Assembly: GCA_019635315.1 (NCBI GenBank) | Contig: JAHBZT010000004.1 | Location: forward strand, 620,001 to 684,000 | Source of the DNA: Rubrivivax sp. | Lineage (GTDB): Bacteria; Pseudomonadota; Gammaproteobacteria; Burkholderiales; Burkholderiaceae_C | Reading direction: 5' to 3' | DNA: 64,000 nt | Notes under the pieces: model-generated | Database searches by the model: none | Told to the model about the DNA's origin: nothing | The model's input: only the letters and a program-made list of their open reading frames with translations | Made by a program: the position numbers and the translations under genes | In this document: one piece after another, positions 36,338 to 45,723 of the stretch | Numbering within the stretch: the first letter of the stretch is position 1 | Layout of the letters: each line of letters opens with the position of its first letter

Positions 36338-37671
36338 GCATGGCCGCGCCCCCCCTGTCCGACGTGGCCGCGCAGGCGCTGAACCTCGCGCGCCGGGCCG
36401 GCGCCACCGCTGCCGTGGTGCAACTCGGCGAGAGCGAGTCGCTCATTGCCGCCGTCTGCGCCGGCGTGCCGACCGAGCGCACGTTTCGCCGGAGCACGAC
36501 GATCCAGCTCACGCTGCTGCGCGGCCGGCGCCAGGCTGCCGTGTCGTCGTCGGACCTGTCGGCCGACGCCATCGCGACCCTGGTGCAGCGCGGCCTGGCG
36601 ATCGCCGACCTGGCCGCCGAGGATCCCTGCGTCGGCCTGCCGGCGGCCGACGAGCGAGCGCAGGGGCACGCCGACCTGGACCTCGACCACCCCTGGTCGC
36701 TGGGCATGGCCGACGCGATCGCCATCGCGCGCCGCGCCGAGGACGCGGCGCTGGCCGTCGGCGACGCCGTGACGCTGACCGAGGGCAGCCAGGTGCAGAC
36801 GCACCGCTCGCACCACTGCCTGGCGACCAGCGACGGCTTCCTGCGCACTTGGGTCACGACCGGCCACCGCATCGGCTGTTCGCCGGTGGCGCGGCGCGGC
36901 ACCGAGAAGCAGATCGACCACTGGTGGGACTGGGCGCGCCGCCCGGCCGACCTGATGTCGCCCGAGGCCGTCGGCCAGCGCGCCGCGGCGCAAGCTGCGG
37001 CGCGGCTGGGCGCGCGTCGCATCCCGACGCAGACCTGCCCGGTGCTGTTCGCGCCGCCCGCCGCGCTGGGCGTGCTCGCCGACTTCAGCCAGGCGCTTTC
37101 GGCCAAGCCCTTGTACACGCAGGCCTCCTACCTGGCCGGCGCGCTGGGCCGGCCCTGCCTTGCGCCGCACGTGCACCTGGTCGACGACCCGCTGCTGCCG
37201 CGTGGCGCCGGCAGCGCCAGCCACGACGACTGGGGCGTGGCGCTGCGCCGGCGCGCCGTGGTCGAGGCCGGCGTGCTGCGCGGCTGCTTCCTCGGCCTGT
37301 ACGGCGCGCGCCGGCTGGGCCTGCCGGTGGCCGACCACGGCCAGGGGCCGACCAATCTCGTCGTGCGCAGCGACCGCACCGCCCCCGGCGACGACTTCGC
37401 CGCGATGCTGCGGCGACTGGGCACAGGGCTGGTGGTCAGCGGCATGACCGGCAAGGGCACCAACCTGATGACGGGCGACTTCTCGCGCGCCGTGCATGGC
37501 TTCTGGGTCGACGGCGGCGAGATCCGCTACCCGGTGGCCGGCATCACGATCGCAGGCCAGCTGGGCGCGATGCTCACCGGCCTGCAGGCCGTCGGCAGCG
37601 ACATCCTGACCCGCCCCGGCGCCAGCACCGGGTCCTGGCTGGTCGATGCGATGCGCGTCGGCGGCGCCTGA
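36334..37671 (+). CDS. TldE/PmbA-like protease subunit
   Basis: The 445-residue product is a TldD/PmbA family protein. It shows TERTFRRSTTIQL..., LYTQASYLAG, GPTNLVVRSDRTAPGDD and the end region VSGMTGKGTNLMTGDFSRAVHGFWVDGGEIRYPV typical of PmbA/TldE. It has no HExxxH metal site, as expected for the TldE subunit, which pairs with TldD. In E. coli the TldD/TldE pair removes the leader of microcin B17 and degrades small peptides. The ATG overlaps the ABC transporter stop (ATGA) and tldD follows after 57 bases. Chromosomal TldE in most bacteria is far from transporters, so this linkage is notable. Confidence 0.88.
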   Translation: MSMAAPPLSDVAAQALNLARRAGATAAVVQLGESESLIAAVCAGVPTERTFRRSTTIQLTLLRGRRQAAVSSSDLSADAIATLVQRGLAIADLAAEDPCVGLPAADERAQGHADLDLDHPWSLGMADAIAIARRAEDAALAVGDAVTLTEGSQVQTHRSHHCLATSDGFLRTWVTTGHRIGCSPVARRGTEKQIDHWWDWARRPADLMSPEAVGQRAAAQAAARLGARRIPTQTCPVLFAPPAALGVLADFSQALSAKPLYTQASYLAGALGRPCLAPHVHLVDDPLLPRGAGSASHDDWGVALRRRAVVEAGVLRGCFLGLYGARRLGLPVADHGQGPTNLVVRSDRTAPGDDFAAMLRRLGTGLVVSGMTGKGTNLMTGDFSRAVHGFWVDGGEIRYPVAGITIAGQLGAMLTGLQAVGSDILTRPGASTGSWLVDAMRVGGA

Positions 37672-37728
37672 GCCCCCGAACGCATCGCCGCGATGCGCCC
37701 GCAAGCCTTCCAACCTTCCCGGACCGAC

Positions 37729-39234
37729 ATGACCCTGCACGCCCCTGGCCCCGACCCGCTGCCCGCGACGACGGACGCCGCGCACGACCTGGCCCGCGCC
37801 ACGCTGCTGGACGCCCATGGTCTGGACGAGGCGCGGCTGCTGCGCGGATTGGCGCAGGCGCTCGGCGCCGGCGGCGAGCACGCCGACCTCTACCTGAAGT
37901 CCTCGGTCGCCGAGAGCTGGAGCCTGGAAGGCGGCCGCGTGCACCGCGGCAGCTTCGCGATGGAGCAGGGTTTCGGCCTGCGCGGGCTGCAGGGCGAGCA
38001 GGCGGTGCTGGCGACCTCGCAGTGCATCGACGCCGAGCAGGTGCAGCGCGCCGCCGGGGTCGTGCGCGGCGCGCTGGGTGCTGGCGACGTTCGCGGCACG
38101 GCGGTGCTGCCGGTGGCCGCACCGGTGCTGGCGCCGATCACCGTGCCGCTGCCGGCCCGCTACGGCCACGACGACCCGGTGGCCGGTGCCGAGGCCGCGG
38201 CCAAGATCGCGCTGCTCGAGACGCTGGACGCGGCCGCCCGCGGGCGCGACCCGCGTGTCGTCGAGGTGCGGGCCACGCTGTCGTCGGCGCGTGCGCTGGT
38301 CTTCATCGCCCGCGACGACGGGCTGTGCGCCGGCGACGTGCGGCCCAGCGTGCGGCTGGACCTGTCGGTGCAGGTGCTGCAGCAGGGCCGCCGCGAGAGC
38401 GCCTCGCGCACCGTCGGCGGCCGTGGCGGACTGTCGCCCTTCACGCCACAGGCGCTGCGCCAGCTGGCCCAGCGCACCGTCGACGCGGCGCTGGGCAAGC
38501 TCGACGCGCGGCCGGCACCGGCCGGCGTGATGAGCGTGGTGATGGGCCCAGGCTGGAACGGCGTGCTGCTGCACGAGGCCGTGGGCCACGGCCTGGAGGC
38601 CGACTTCAACCGCCGTGGCGCCTCCGCCTTCGCCGGGCGCATCGGCGAGCGCGTCGCCGCGCCCGGCGTGACCATCGTCGACGACGGCACGCTGGCCGGC
38701 GGTCGCGGCTCGCTGCATGTCGACGACGAGGGCACGCCGGGCCGCTGCACGACGCTGATCGAGGACGGCATCCTCGTCGGCTACATCAACGACCGGCTCA
38801 GCGCGCGCCTGACCGGCGCGGCGCCGACCGGCAACGGCCGTCGCGAGAGCCACGACGTGCTGCCCTTGCCGCGCATGACCAACACCTACCTGCGCGCCGG
38901 CGGCGTGGCGCCCGAGGAGATCATCGCCTCGGTCGCGCAGGGCATCTACGTCGCCCACCTCGGCGGCGGCCAGGTCGACATCAGCAGCGGCCGTTTCGTC
39001 TTCAACGCCTCCGAGGCCTTCCTGATCGAGCAGGGCCGGCTGACCGCGCCGCTGAAGGCGGTGACGGTGCTCGGCGACGGTCCCGAGTCGCTGAAGAAGG
39101 TGCGCCTGATCGGCCACGACCTGCAGATCGACGCCGGCGCCGGCCTGTGCGTCAAGGCCGGCCAGTCGCTGCCGGTGGGCGTCGGCCAGCCCACGCTGCG
39201 CATCGACGAGATGACCGTCGGCGGCACCGGCTGA
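37729..39234 (+). CDS. TldD-like metalloprotease
   Basis: Catalytic partner of the TldE protein just upstream. The 501-residue product has the TldD metal site HEAVGH (His282, Glu283, His287) in LLHEAVGHGLEADFNRRG, then VDDEGTPGRCTTLIEDG, LPRMTNTYLRAGG and the C-terminal LGDGPESLKKVRLIGHDL. The start used is ATG 37729; an ATG 12 codons upstream at 37693 is also in frame and neither has a strong ribosome site. Together with TldE it should be a narrow-gated protease for unfolded peptides in the cytoplasm. Confidence 0.93.
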   Translation: MTLHAPGPDPLPATTDAAHDLARATLLDAHGLDEARLLRGLAQALGAGGEHADLYLKSSVAESWSLEGGRVHRGSFAMEQGFGLRGLQGEQAVLATSQCIDAEQVQRAAGVVRGALGAGDVRGTAVLPVAAPVLAPITVPLPARYGHDDPVAGAEAAAKIALLETLDAAARGRDPRVVEVRATLSSARALVFIARDDGLCAGDVRPSVRLDLSVQVLQQGRRESASRTVGGRGGLSPFTPQALRQLAQRTVDAALGKLDARPAPAGVMSVVMGPGWNGVLLHEAVGHGLEADFNRRGASAFAGRIGERVAAPGVTIVDDGTLAGGRGSLHVDDEGTPGRCTTLIEDGILVGYINDRLSARLTGAAPTGNGRRESHDVLPLPRMTNTYLRAGGVAPEEIIASVAQGIYVAHLGGGQVDISSGRFVFNASEAFLIEQGRLTAPLKAVTVLGDGPESLKKVRLIGHDLQIDAGAGLCVKAGQSLPVGVGQPTLRIDEMTVGGTG

Positions 39235-39284
39235 GGCCTGGGCCGCCGCCTTCCCCCTTCCGCCACGAACCCCAGGAGTACCCG

Positions 39285-40469
39285 ATGCAGTCACTGACCC
39301 AAGACAACTTCGACCCCACGCTGAAGGCCAGCCCGCACCCGGTGCTGGTCGACTTCTGGGCCCCCTGGTGCGGCCCCTGCAAGGCCCTGGCGCCGGTGCT
39401 CGACACGGTGGCGGCGCAGTTCGAGGGCAAGGTCGGCTTCGCCAAGGTCGACGTCGAGGAGTACACCGAGGCGCGCACGCGGTTCAACATCAAGGGCCTG
39501 CCGACGCTGGTGCTGTTCAAGCACGGCGAGCCGGTGGCGCGCCTGACCGGCTCGCGCCCGGCCAAGCAGATCGCGCTGTTCATCGACGAGCACCTGCAGG
39601 CGCCGGCGCAGCCCGCGGCCGCGCCGAGCCGGACCTTCGGCGGCGATGCGGCGCGCAAGGCCGCGTGCATCGCCAGGCTGCGGCAGCACCTGGCCGCCGG
39701 CGCCGTGCGGCGCAGCTCCCAGACCTACTGGGACGGCCGTGAGGGCTCGCCGCTGGGCTGCGCCACCGAAGCCGGTGTGCACGAGGCGCCGCCGACGCTG
39801 GGCATTCCGCGGCCGCTGCTGAGCCTCGTCGAGTGGCTGGGTTCGGCGCACGACAGCGAGCAGGAGGCGGCCGAATTCGTGCTGCGCTGGCTCGAGGCGC
39901 TGCCGGTGGACCGCGACGCGCGCGGCGTCGCCGCGGACCTGGCGGCCGACCTGCTGTCGCATCCGCAGGCCTTCGACCTGCGCCAGGCGGACCCCGAGGT
40001 GCAGCGCCTGCACGCCGAACTGGTGACCCTGCACCGCGCCGATGCAGACGGCCAGGCGGTGACCGCCGACGCCTGGAGCCGCGTGCACGCGGCGCTGCGG
40101 GCTCACGCCCCCGACCCGAAGGACCGCGGCCCGGCCGCCGCGCTGGCGCGCGCCCTGGCCGAAGCCGCCGCCCCGCTGGCCGACGACGCGGCGGTGATCA
40201 ACGGCCTCGTGAACGCCGCCATGCAGCTGGCCGCCGCCCGCGTCAGGCGCGAGCAGCAGTGGACGCAGGACGACGCGCTCGCGCTGCAGAAGGTGCAGCG
40301 CCAGATCATCGACACCTGGCCCGAGTTCAAGGGCCACGCGATGCGCGACAAGGTGGAGGAACTGGCGCCCGAACTCGGCCGCAAGCTCAAGGCGCAGCAT
40401 CGCGCCAAGCAGGCCGCCGCGGAGGCCGCGGTCGCGATGCTGATGCAGCGCACGGCGGCCTGCGCCTGA
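39285..40469 (+). CDS. Thioredoxin domain protein with long helical C-terminal extension
   Basis: The 394-residue product has an N-terminal thioredoxin (about residues 1-105) with FWAPWCGPC (active Cys29 and Cys32) and cis-Pro in KGLPTLVLFKHG. The rest, nearly 290 residues, is helical and unlike CnoX/YbbN, the usual long thioredoxin (about 280 residues with TPRs). It includes SSQTYWDGREGSPLGC and a segment rich in charged helices to the end. No signal peptide, so cytoplasmic. AGGAG precedes the ATG. It follows tldD by 50 bases and may act on thiols of the imported or processed peptide; this is inference. The extension was not recognised. Confidence 0.8.
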   Translation: MQSLTQDNFDPTLKASPHPVLVDFWAPWCGPCKALAPVLDTVAAQFEGKVGFAKVDVEEYTEARTRFNIKGLPTLVLFKHGEPVARLTGSRPAKQIALFIDEHLQAPAQPAAAPSRTFGGDAARKAACIARLRQHLAAGAVRRSSQTYWDGREGSPLGCATEAGVHEAPPTLGIPRPLLSLVEWLGSAHDSEQEAAEFVLRWLEALPVDRDARGVAADLAADLLSHPQAFDLRQADPEVQRLHAELVTLHRADADGQAVTADAWSRVHAALRAHAPDPKDRGPAAALARALAEAAAPLADDAAVINGLVNAAMQLAAARVRREQQWTQDDALALQKVQRQIIDTWPEFKGHAMRDKVEELAPELGRKLKAQHRAKQAAAEAAVAMLMQRTAACA

Positions 40470-40502
40470 GTCCTGCGACCGGCGCCGCCGGCCGACCGCG
40501 GC

Positions 40503-41447
40503 TCAGCGCTCGCGCAGGATCACCACGTAGTCGCTGTAGCGGTCGACGCGCAGCGACAGCGACTCGGCCAGCTGGCGCAGCGCCTGGTCCGGGTCCTTGA
40601 GGCTGAAGACGCCGCTGACGCGCCGCCGGGCGGCGTCGTCGGAGACGCGGATCAGGCCGCGCCGGTAGCGGCGCAACACGCTGACGACGTCGGCCACCGA
40701 CTCGTCGGAGGCGACCAGCAGGTCGCTGGTCCAGGCCAGCGCCGCCGCGACCGAGGCCTCGACGCGGCGCAGCGCGCGCGCGGTGAAGCCGAGCACCTCG
40801 CCGACGGCGACCGGGTGCGCGCCGCCGTCGCGCAGCTGCAGCACGCCCTGTCCGCGCTCCATCACCAGGGCGCTGCTGGCGTCCAGCACGCCGAGGCTGA
40901 AACGCGCGCCCGCGGCCTGCAGGCGACCGTGCGGCGACGCGACGCTGAACGGCGCCGCGGCACTGCTGGCGTCGACCAGCAGGCGCCCGCTGTCGACGCG
41001 CCAGCTGGCCGCCTCGTCGGTGGCATAGACCGCCGTGCCGGCATCGAGCAGGCCGCGGATGCCCGCAGCCAGCGCCACCTCGCGGCGTTCACCGATGCCG
41101 GTGCGGAACGTGGCGTCGTAGCCCAGCTCGTGCGCGATGCGCAATCCGCCGATGCCGAGCACCAGCATGCCCGCCGTGCCGGTCAGGCCGTTGACCAGCA
41201 CGCGCCGGCGCGACGCGTCGGCATGCACCAGCGCCTGGCGGGCGGCCACCGGGTGGCGCGCCGCCAGCGCGCGCAGCGGCTGCAGCCGCGCCTGCAGCGC
41301 GCGCCAGGCCTCGTCGTTGGCGCGGCTGGCCTGGCGCCAGGCCTCGAAGCCGGCGCGCTCGTCGGCGCCCACCTCGCCCGAGCGCAGGCGCATCTCCCAG
41401 GCGATGGCGGCCCGGGCGGCTTCGTTCAGCGTGGGTTGTCGCGGCAT
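40503..41447 (-). CDS. fecR: FecR-type anti-sigma factor
   Basis: Inner-membrane sigma regulator of 314 residues: N-terminal DUF4880-like helix region (AAIAWEMRLRSGEVGADERAGFEAWRQ in parts), a membrane segment (NGLTGTAGMLVLGIGGL), the FecR domain with VALAAGIRGLLDAGTAVY and SVASPHGRLQAAGARFSL, and a C-terminal STN-like domain with ISVSDDAARRRVSGVFSLKDPDQALRQLAESL (approximate, in parts). Such proteins receive a signal from an STN-bearing TonB receptor and control the cognate FecI factor. The only STN-bearing receptor in the window is at 31991. Confidence 0.9.
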   Translation of the reverse strand: MPRQPTLNEAARAAIAWEMRLRSGEVGADERAGFEAWRQASRANDEAWRALQARLQPLRALAARHPVAARQALVHADASRRRVLVNGLTGTAGMLVLGIGGLRIAHELGYDATFRTGIGERREVALAAGIRGLLDAGTAVYATDEAASWRVDSGRLLVDASSAAAPFSVASPHGRLQAAGARFSLGVLDASSALVMERGQGVLQLRDGGAHPVAVGEVLGFTARALRRVEASVAAALAWTSDLLVASDESVADVVSVLRRYRRGLIRVSDDAARRRVSGVFSLKDPDQALRQLAESLSLRVDRYSDYVVILRER

Positions 41448-41451
41448 CGGT

Positions 41452-42036
41452 TCACTCCGCGCAAAGGTAGCACTGCTCCAGCGCCTGCGCGATGTACTTG
41501 CGCACCATGCTCGCGGAGACACCGAGCTCGGCGGCGATCTCCGCGTAGGTCATGCCGTCGATCTGGCTGTAGAGGAAGGCCATCCTCGCCTTCGCCGACA
41601 GGCCCTCGAGCAGGCGGTCGATGCGGCCGAGCAGCTGCACCGTCTCCAGCAGCGTCTCGGCCGAGGGCGCCGTCGGCTCGCCGGCGGCCGCCAGCGCGGC
41701 CAGGTAGGCCTGCTCCAGGTCGCGCCGGCGCCAGCCCTCGTAGACGAGCCGGCGCGCGATCACGCTCAGCAGCGCCCGCGGTTCGCGCACGCTGCGCAGG
41801 TCGCGCACGACGGCCAGTTCGACGAAGGCCGACGAGGCCAGGTCCTCCACCTCGGCCGGCGAGTCGACATGGCGGCGCAGCCGCTGCTTGAGCCAGCCGT
41901 AGCTGGCGCGGAACTCGCGCGCCAGGAAATCGTGCCGGAAGGCCTGTTCCTCGCGATCATCCGGCCGCAACGGTGGCGAACCGGCGGCCGCATCGGCGCC
42001 GTTCGCTTCGTCGTGCAAGGGCGGGGGCCGGCTCAT
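41452..42036 (-). CDS. fecI: FecI-type ECF sigma factor
   Basis: The 194-residue product is an ECF sigma factor: region 2 with YGWLKQRLRRHVDSPAEVEDLASSAFVEL and region 4 with LSAKARMAFLYSQIDGMTYAEIAAELGVSASMVRKYIAQAL (in parts), typical of the FecI group. The gene is four bases before fecR, the usual order. Start set at MSRPPPLHD (42036); an ATG two codons earlier is possible. It is convergent with the TonB-ABC-TldE-TldD-thioredoxin genes. Confidence 0.92.
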   Translation of the reverse strand: MSRPPPLHDEANGADAAAGSPPLRPDDREEQAFRHDFLAREFRASYGWLKQRLRRHVDSPAEVEDLASSAFVELAVVRDLRSVREPRALLSVIARRLVYEGWRRRDLEQAYLAALAAAGEPTAPSAETLLETVQLLGRIDRLLEGLSAKARMAFLYSQIDGMTYAEIAAELGVSASMVRKYIAQALEQCYLCAE

Positions 42037-42290
42037 GGGCATACAAGGGGCGGGATCGGGGAGGCCAGGGCCGCAGCACGCGCGGCATCGCGGCCGATTC
42101 CAAGCTTCGCAGCGCCTGCGCAACACGGTTTCGCGTGCGGCCGCGCAAGCGGATGTTCGTGCCCTGATGGCCCTGCATCGTAGACAAGAACGCAATCGCT
42201 TTCCAAGGCCGGCTCTCGACAATTTCGGCACGGCGACACGGCCACGGACCGGCACGCCATCGCCCCGGCACCACCCGCGCACAGGACACC

Positions 42291-44558
42291 ATGGAAATCT
42301 ACCTCGACGCCAACGCCACGACCCCGGTGATGCCCGAAGCGCAGGCGGCCGCGCAGGGTGCGATGGCCGACGACTTCGGCAACCCCAGCAGCGTGCACAG
42401 CGCGGGCCTGCGCGCGCGCGCCCTGGTCGACGACACGCGGGCGAAGGCGCGCCGCGTGCTCGGCGTCGATGCCGGCCGCCTGGCATTCACCAGCGGCGCC
42501 ACCGAGGCGATCCAGACCGCGGTGCTGTCGGCGCTGGCGGCGGTCCGCGCGCTCCGCGACGGCGGGGCGGCCACCCCGGGCCTCATCCTGTTCGGCGCCA
42601 CCGAGCACCAGGCCGTGCCGCAGGCGATTGCACACTGGAATGCGCTGCTCGGCCTGGACCTCGAGACGCGCATCATCCCGGTCCGCCGCGACGGCCGCCA
42701 CGACCTCGGCTGGCTGCGCCGGCATGCGGGCGACGCGGCCCTCGTCTGCACGATGGCGGCCAACAACGAGACCGGCGTCGTCAGCGACCTCGACGGCGTC
42801 GCCGCCGCGCTGGCCGGCAGCCCGGCACACTGGCTGGTCGACGGCGTGCAGGCCCTGGGCAAGCTGCCGCTGCGGCTGGGCGAGCGGCACATCGACTACG
42901 CCTGCTTCTCCGGCCACAAGCTCTACGCGCCCAAGGGCATCGGCCTGCTGTACGTGCGCGAGGGCGCGCCGTTCACGCCGCTGATCGTCGGCGGTGGCCA
43001 GGAGGACCGCCTGCGCTCGGGCACCGAGAACATGGCCGGCATCGCGGCGCTCGGCGCCGTCTTCGCCGCGCTGCTGGAGCGCCGCGGCTTCCAGGACGCG
43101 GCGACGCTGGCCGCCTGCCGCGACCGCCTCGCCGCGGCCCTGGTCGACGCCTTCCCGGGCCTGGTCTTCAACGCGCCGCTGCCGCTGTGCCTGCCGACGA
43201 CGCTGAACTTCTCGGTGCCCGGCGTCGGCTCGGGCGTGCTGATCGACCTCTTCGATGCTGCCGAGGTGCGCGTGTCCGCCGGCTCGGCCTGCAGCGCCGG
43301 CAAGGCCACGCCGAGCGCGGTGTTGACGGCCATGGGCTTGCCGCCCGCGCAGGCGGCGTCGGCGGTGCGCCTGTCGTTCGGACCGCGGGTGGACTCGGCC
43401 TTCATCGACGAGGCCTGCGCGCGCATCCGCGCCTGCGGCGAGTCCTTGCGCGACAGCGCCCTGTGCCCCGCCGATGCGCGCACGCCGGCGCCTGCCGAGC
43501 CCCTGCCCGGGCTGGTCCGCTTCGTCGCCGACGGCGCCTGCTGCTACCTGCTGGCCGACGCGCAGACGCGGCGCTGCGTCGTCATCGATCCGCTGCCGGA
43601 GCTGGCGGCGCGCCTGGCGGGCTGGATCACGGCCCGCCGCTGCACGCTGGCCGCGGTGCTGGACACCCACAGCCATGGCGACCACCGTTCTGCGGCGGCG
43701 GCGCTGCGCGCCGCCGTGCCCGCGGCGCCGCTCACGCCTGGGTCGACCGACGCGCTCGGGTGGCCGCTGGGGGCCGACGCACTGGCGCTGGGCGCCCTGC
43801 GGCTGACACGGCTGGCCACGCCCGGGCATACCGCGGATGCCGTGGCCTACCTGCTGCACGATGGCCCGCGGCTGCGCTGGGCTTTCGTCGGCGACACGGT
43901 GCTGCCGGGCGCGCTGGGGCGCAGCGACTTCGCACAGAGCGCGCCGCTGGCCTTCCTCGACACGCTGCGCGGGCTCGAGCGCCGCGTCGGCCGCGACGCG
44001 CTGCTGCTGCCCGGCCACGACTATCACCAGCGCTTCGCGACCACGCTGCGCCACGAGATCGCCGCACAGCCGCTGCTGGCCAGCGCGCTGGACGGCTGCA
44101 TCGACGCCGAAGGGTTTGCACGCGCGAAGGCCGCGCTGGAGCAGAACCTGGCACCGACCGCCTGGTGCACGGTCGCCTGCGGCGCGACGGTCGACCCAGG
44201 GGGCGAGCCGGCGGTGGAGGTCGACGGCGCGCGTCTGGCCGGCTGGCTGCGGCAGCGGCCGGCGGCGCTGGTCGTCGACGTGCGCGAGCCCTACGAACGC
44301 CGTCTCGGCACCGCCGGCGACCTGGCCTCGCGCGCCGCGCCGTTGTCGCAGCTGATCGAGGTGCTGCCCGAACTGCTGGCGGCCGAGCCCGGGCGGCCGG
44401 TCGTCTTCTTCTGCCGCAGCGGCAACCGCAGCGCGCAGGCCGCGCGCGCGCTGCGCCGCCTGGGCCGCGCCGAGGCCTGGAGCATGGCCGGCGGGCTGGC
44501 GCGCTGGTCCGCGACCGCGGCACCGGCGTGCGCCGCAACGCTGGGCGCCGCCCTCTGA
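42291..44558 (+). CDS. Triple fusion: cysteine desulfurase - metallo-beta-lactamase (persulfide dioxygenase-like) - rhodanese
   Basis: The 755-residue product joins three sulfur enzymes. Residues 1-385 are a class V PLP enzyme like NifS/IscS, with Lys210 in CFSGHKLYAPKG and the sulfur-carrying Cys334 in SAGSACSAGKATPS. Residues about 405-600 are a metallo-beta-lactamase fold with His460, His462, Asp464, His465 in DTHSHGDHRS, then PGHTADAV, GDTVLPG and LPGHDY, as in ETHE1-type persulfide dioxygenases. Residues about 640-745 are a rhodanese with VVDVREPYE and active Cys708 in CRSGNRSAQAA. A sulfur atom from cysteine could be passed as persulfide between the three centres. AGGA precedes the ATG. 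trxB follows after 81 bases. Confidence 0.92.
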   Translation: MEIYLDANATTPVMPEAQAAAQGAMADDFGNPSSVHSAGLRARALVDDTRAKARRVLGVDAGRLAFTSGATEAIQTAVLSALAAVRALRDGGAATPGLILFGATEHQAVPQAIAHWNALLGLDLETRIIPVRRDGRHDLGWLRRHAGDAALVCTMAANNETGVVSDLDGVAAALAGSPAHWLVDGVQALGKLPLRLGERHIDYACFSGHKLYAPKGIGLLYVREGAPFTPLIVGGGQEDRLRSGTENMAGIAALGAVFAALLERRGFQDAATLAACRDRLAAALVDAFPGLVFNAPLPLCLPTTLNFSVPGVGSGVLIDLFDAAEVRVSAGSACSAGKATPSAVLTAMGLPPAQAASAVRLSFGPRVDSAFIDEACARIRACGESLRDSALCPADARTPAPAEPLPGLVRFVADGACCYLLADAQTRRCVVIDPLPELAARLAGWITARRCTLAAVLDTHSHGDHRSAAAALRAAVPAAPLTPGSTDALGWPLGADALALGALRLTRLATPGHTADAVAYLLHDGPRLRWAFVGDTVLPGALGRSDFAQSAPLAFLDTLRGLERRVGRDALLLPGHDYHQRFATTLRHEIAAQPLLASALDGCIDAEGFARAKAALEQNLAPTAWCTVACGATVDPGGEPAVEVDGARLAGWLRQRPAALVVDVREPYERRLGTAGDLASRAAPLSQLIEVLPELLAAEPGRPVVFFCRSGNRSAQAARALRRLGRAEAWSMAGGLARWSATAAPACAATLGAAL

Positions 44559-45599
<1,041 letters not shown>

Positions 45600-45620
45600 G
45601 CGCCCCGAGGGCCGGGGCGC
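45600..45620. terminator. Hairpin after trxB, possible terminator
   Basis: GCGCCCC (45600-45606) and GGGGCGC (45614-45620) form a seven-base GC stem beginning at the last base of the trxB stop codon. There is no T-run, so it may end transcription only weakly or shield the 3' end. Confidence 0.35.
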
Positions 45621-45723
45621 ACGGCCCGCCCGCCAGGGCGGGGCAGCCGGACGGCCGCGCGCCGGCCCGCCAAGGCCGCGGCGAGCACGCCGCCGGCAGG
45701 CCTCTGCTATCGTGCCGCTCGCC

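Noticed and set aside
35872-39294. Open minus-strand frame of 1140 codons antisense to tldE-tldD
   Set aside because: No motif, no ribosome site, and the plus strand encodes conserved TldE and TldD.
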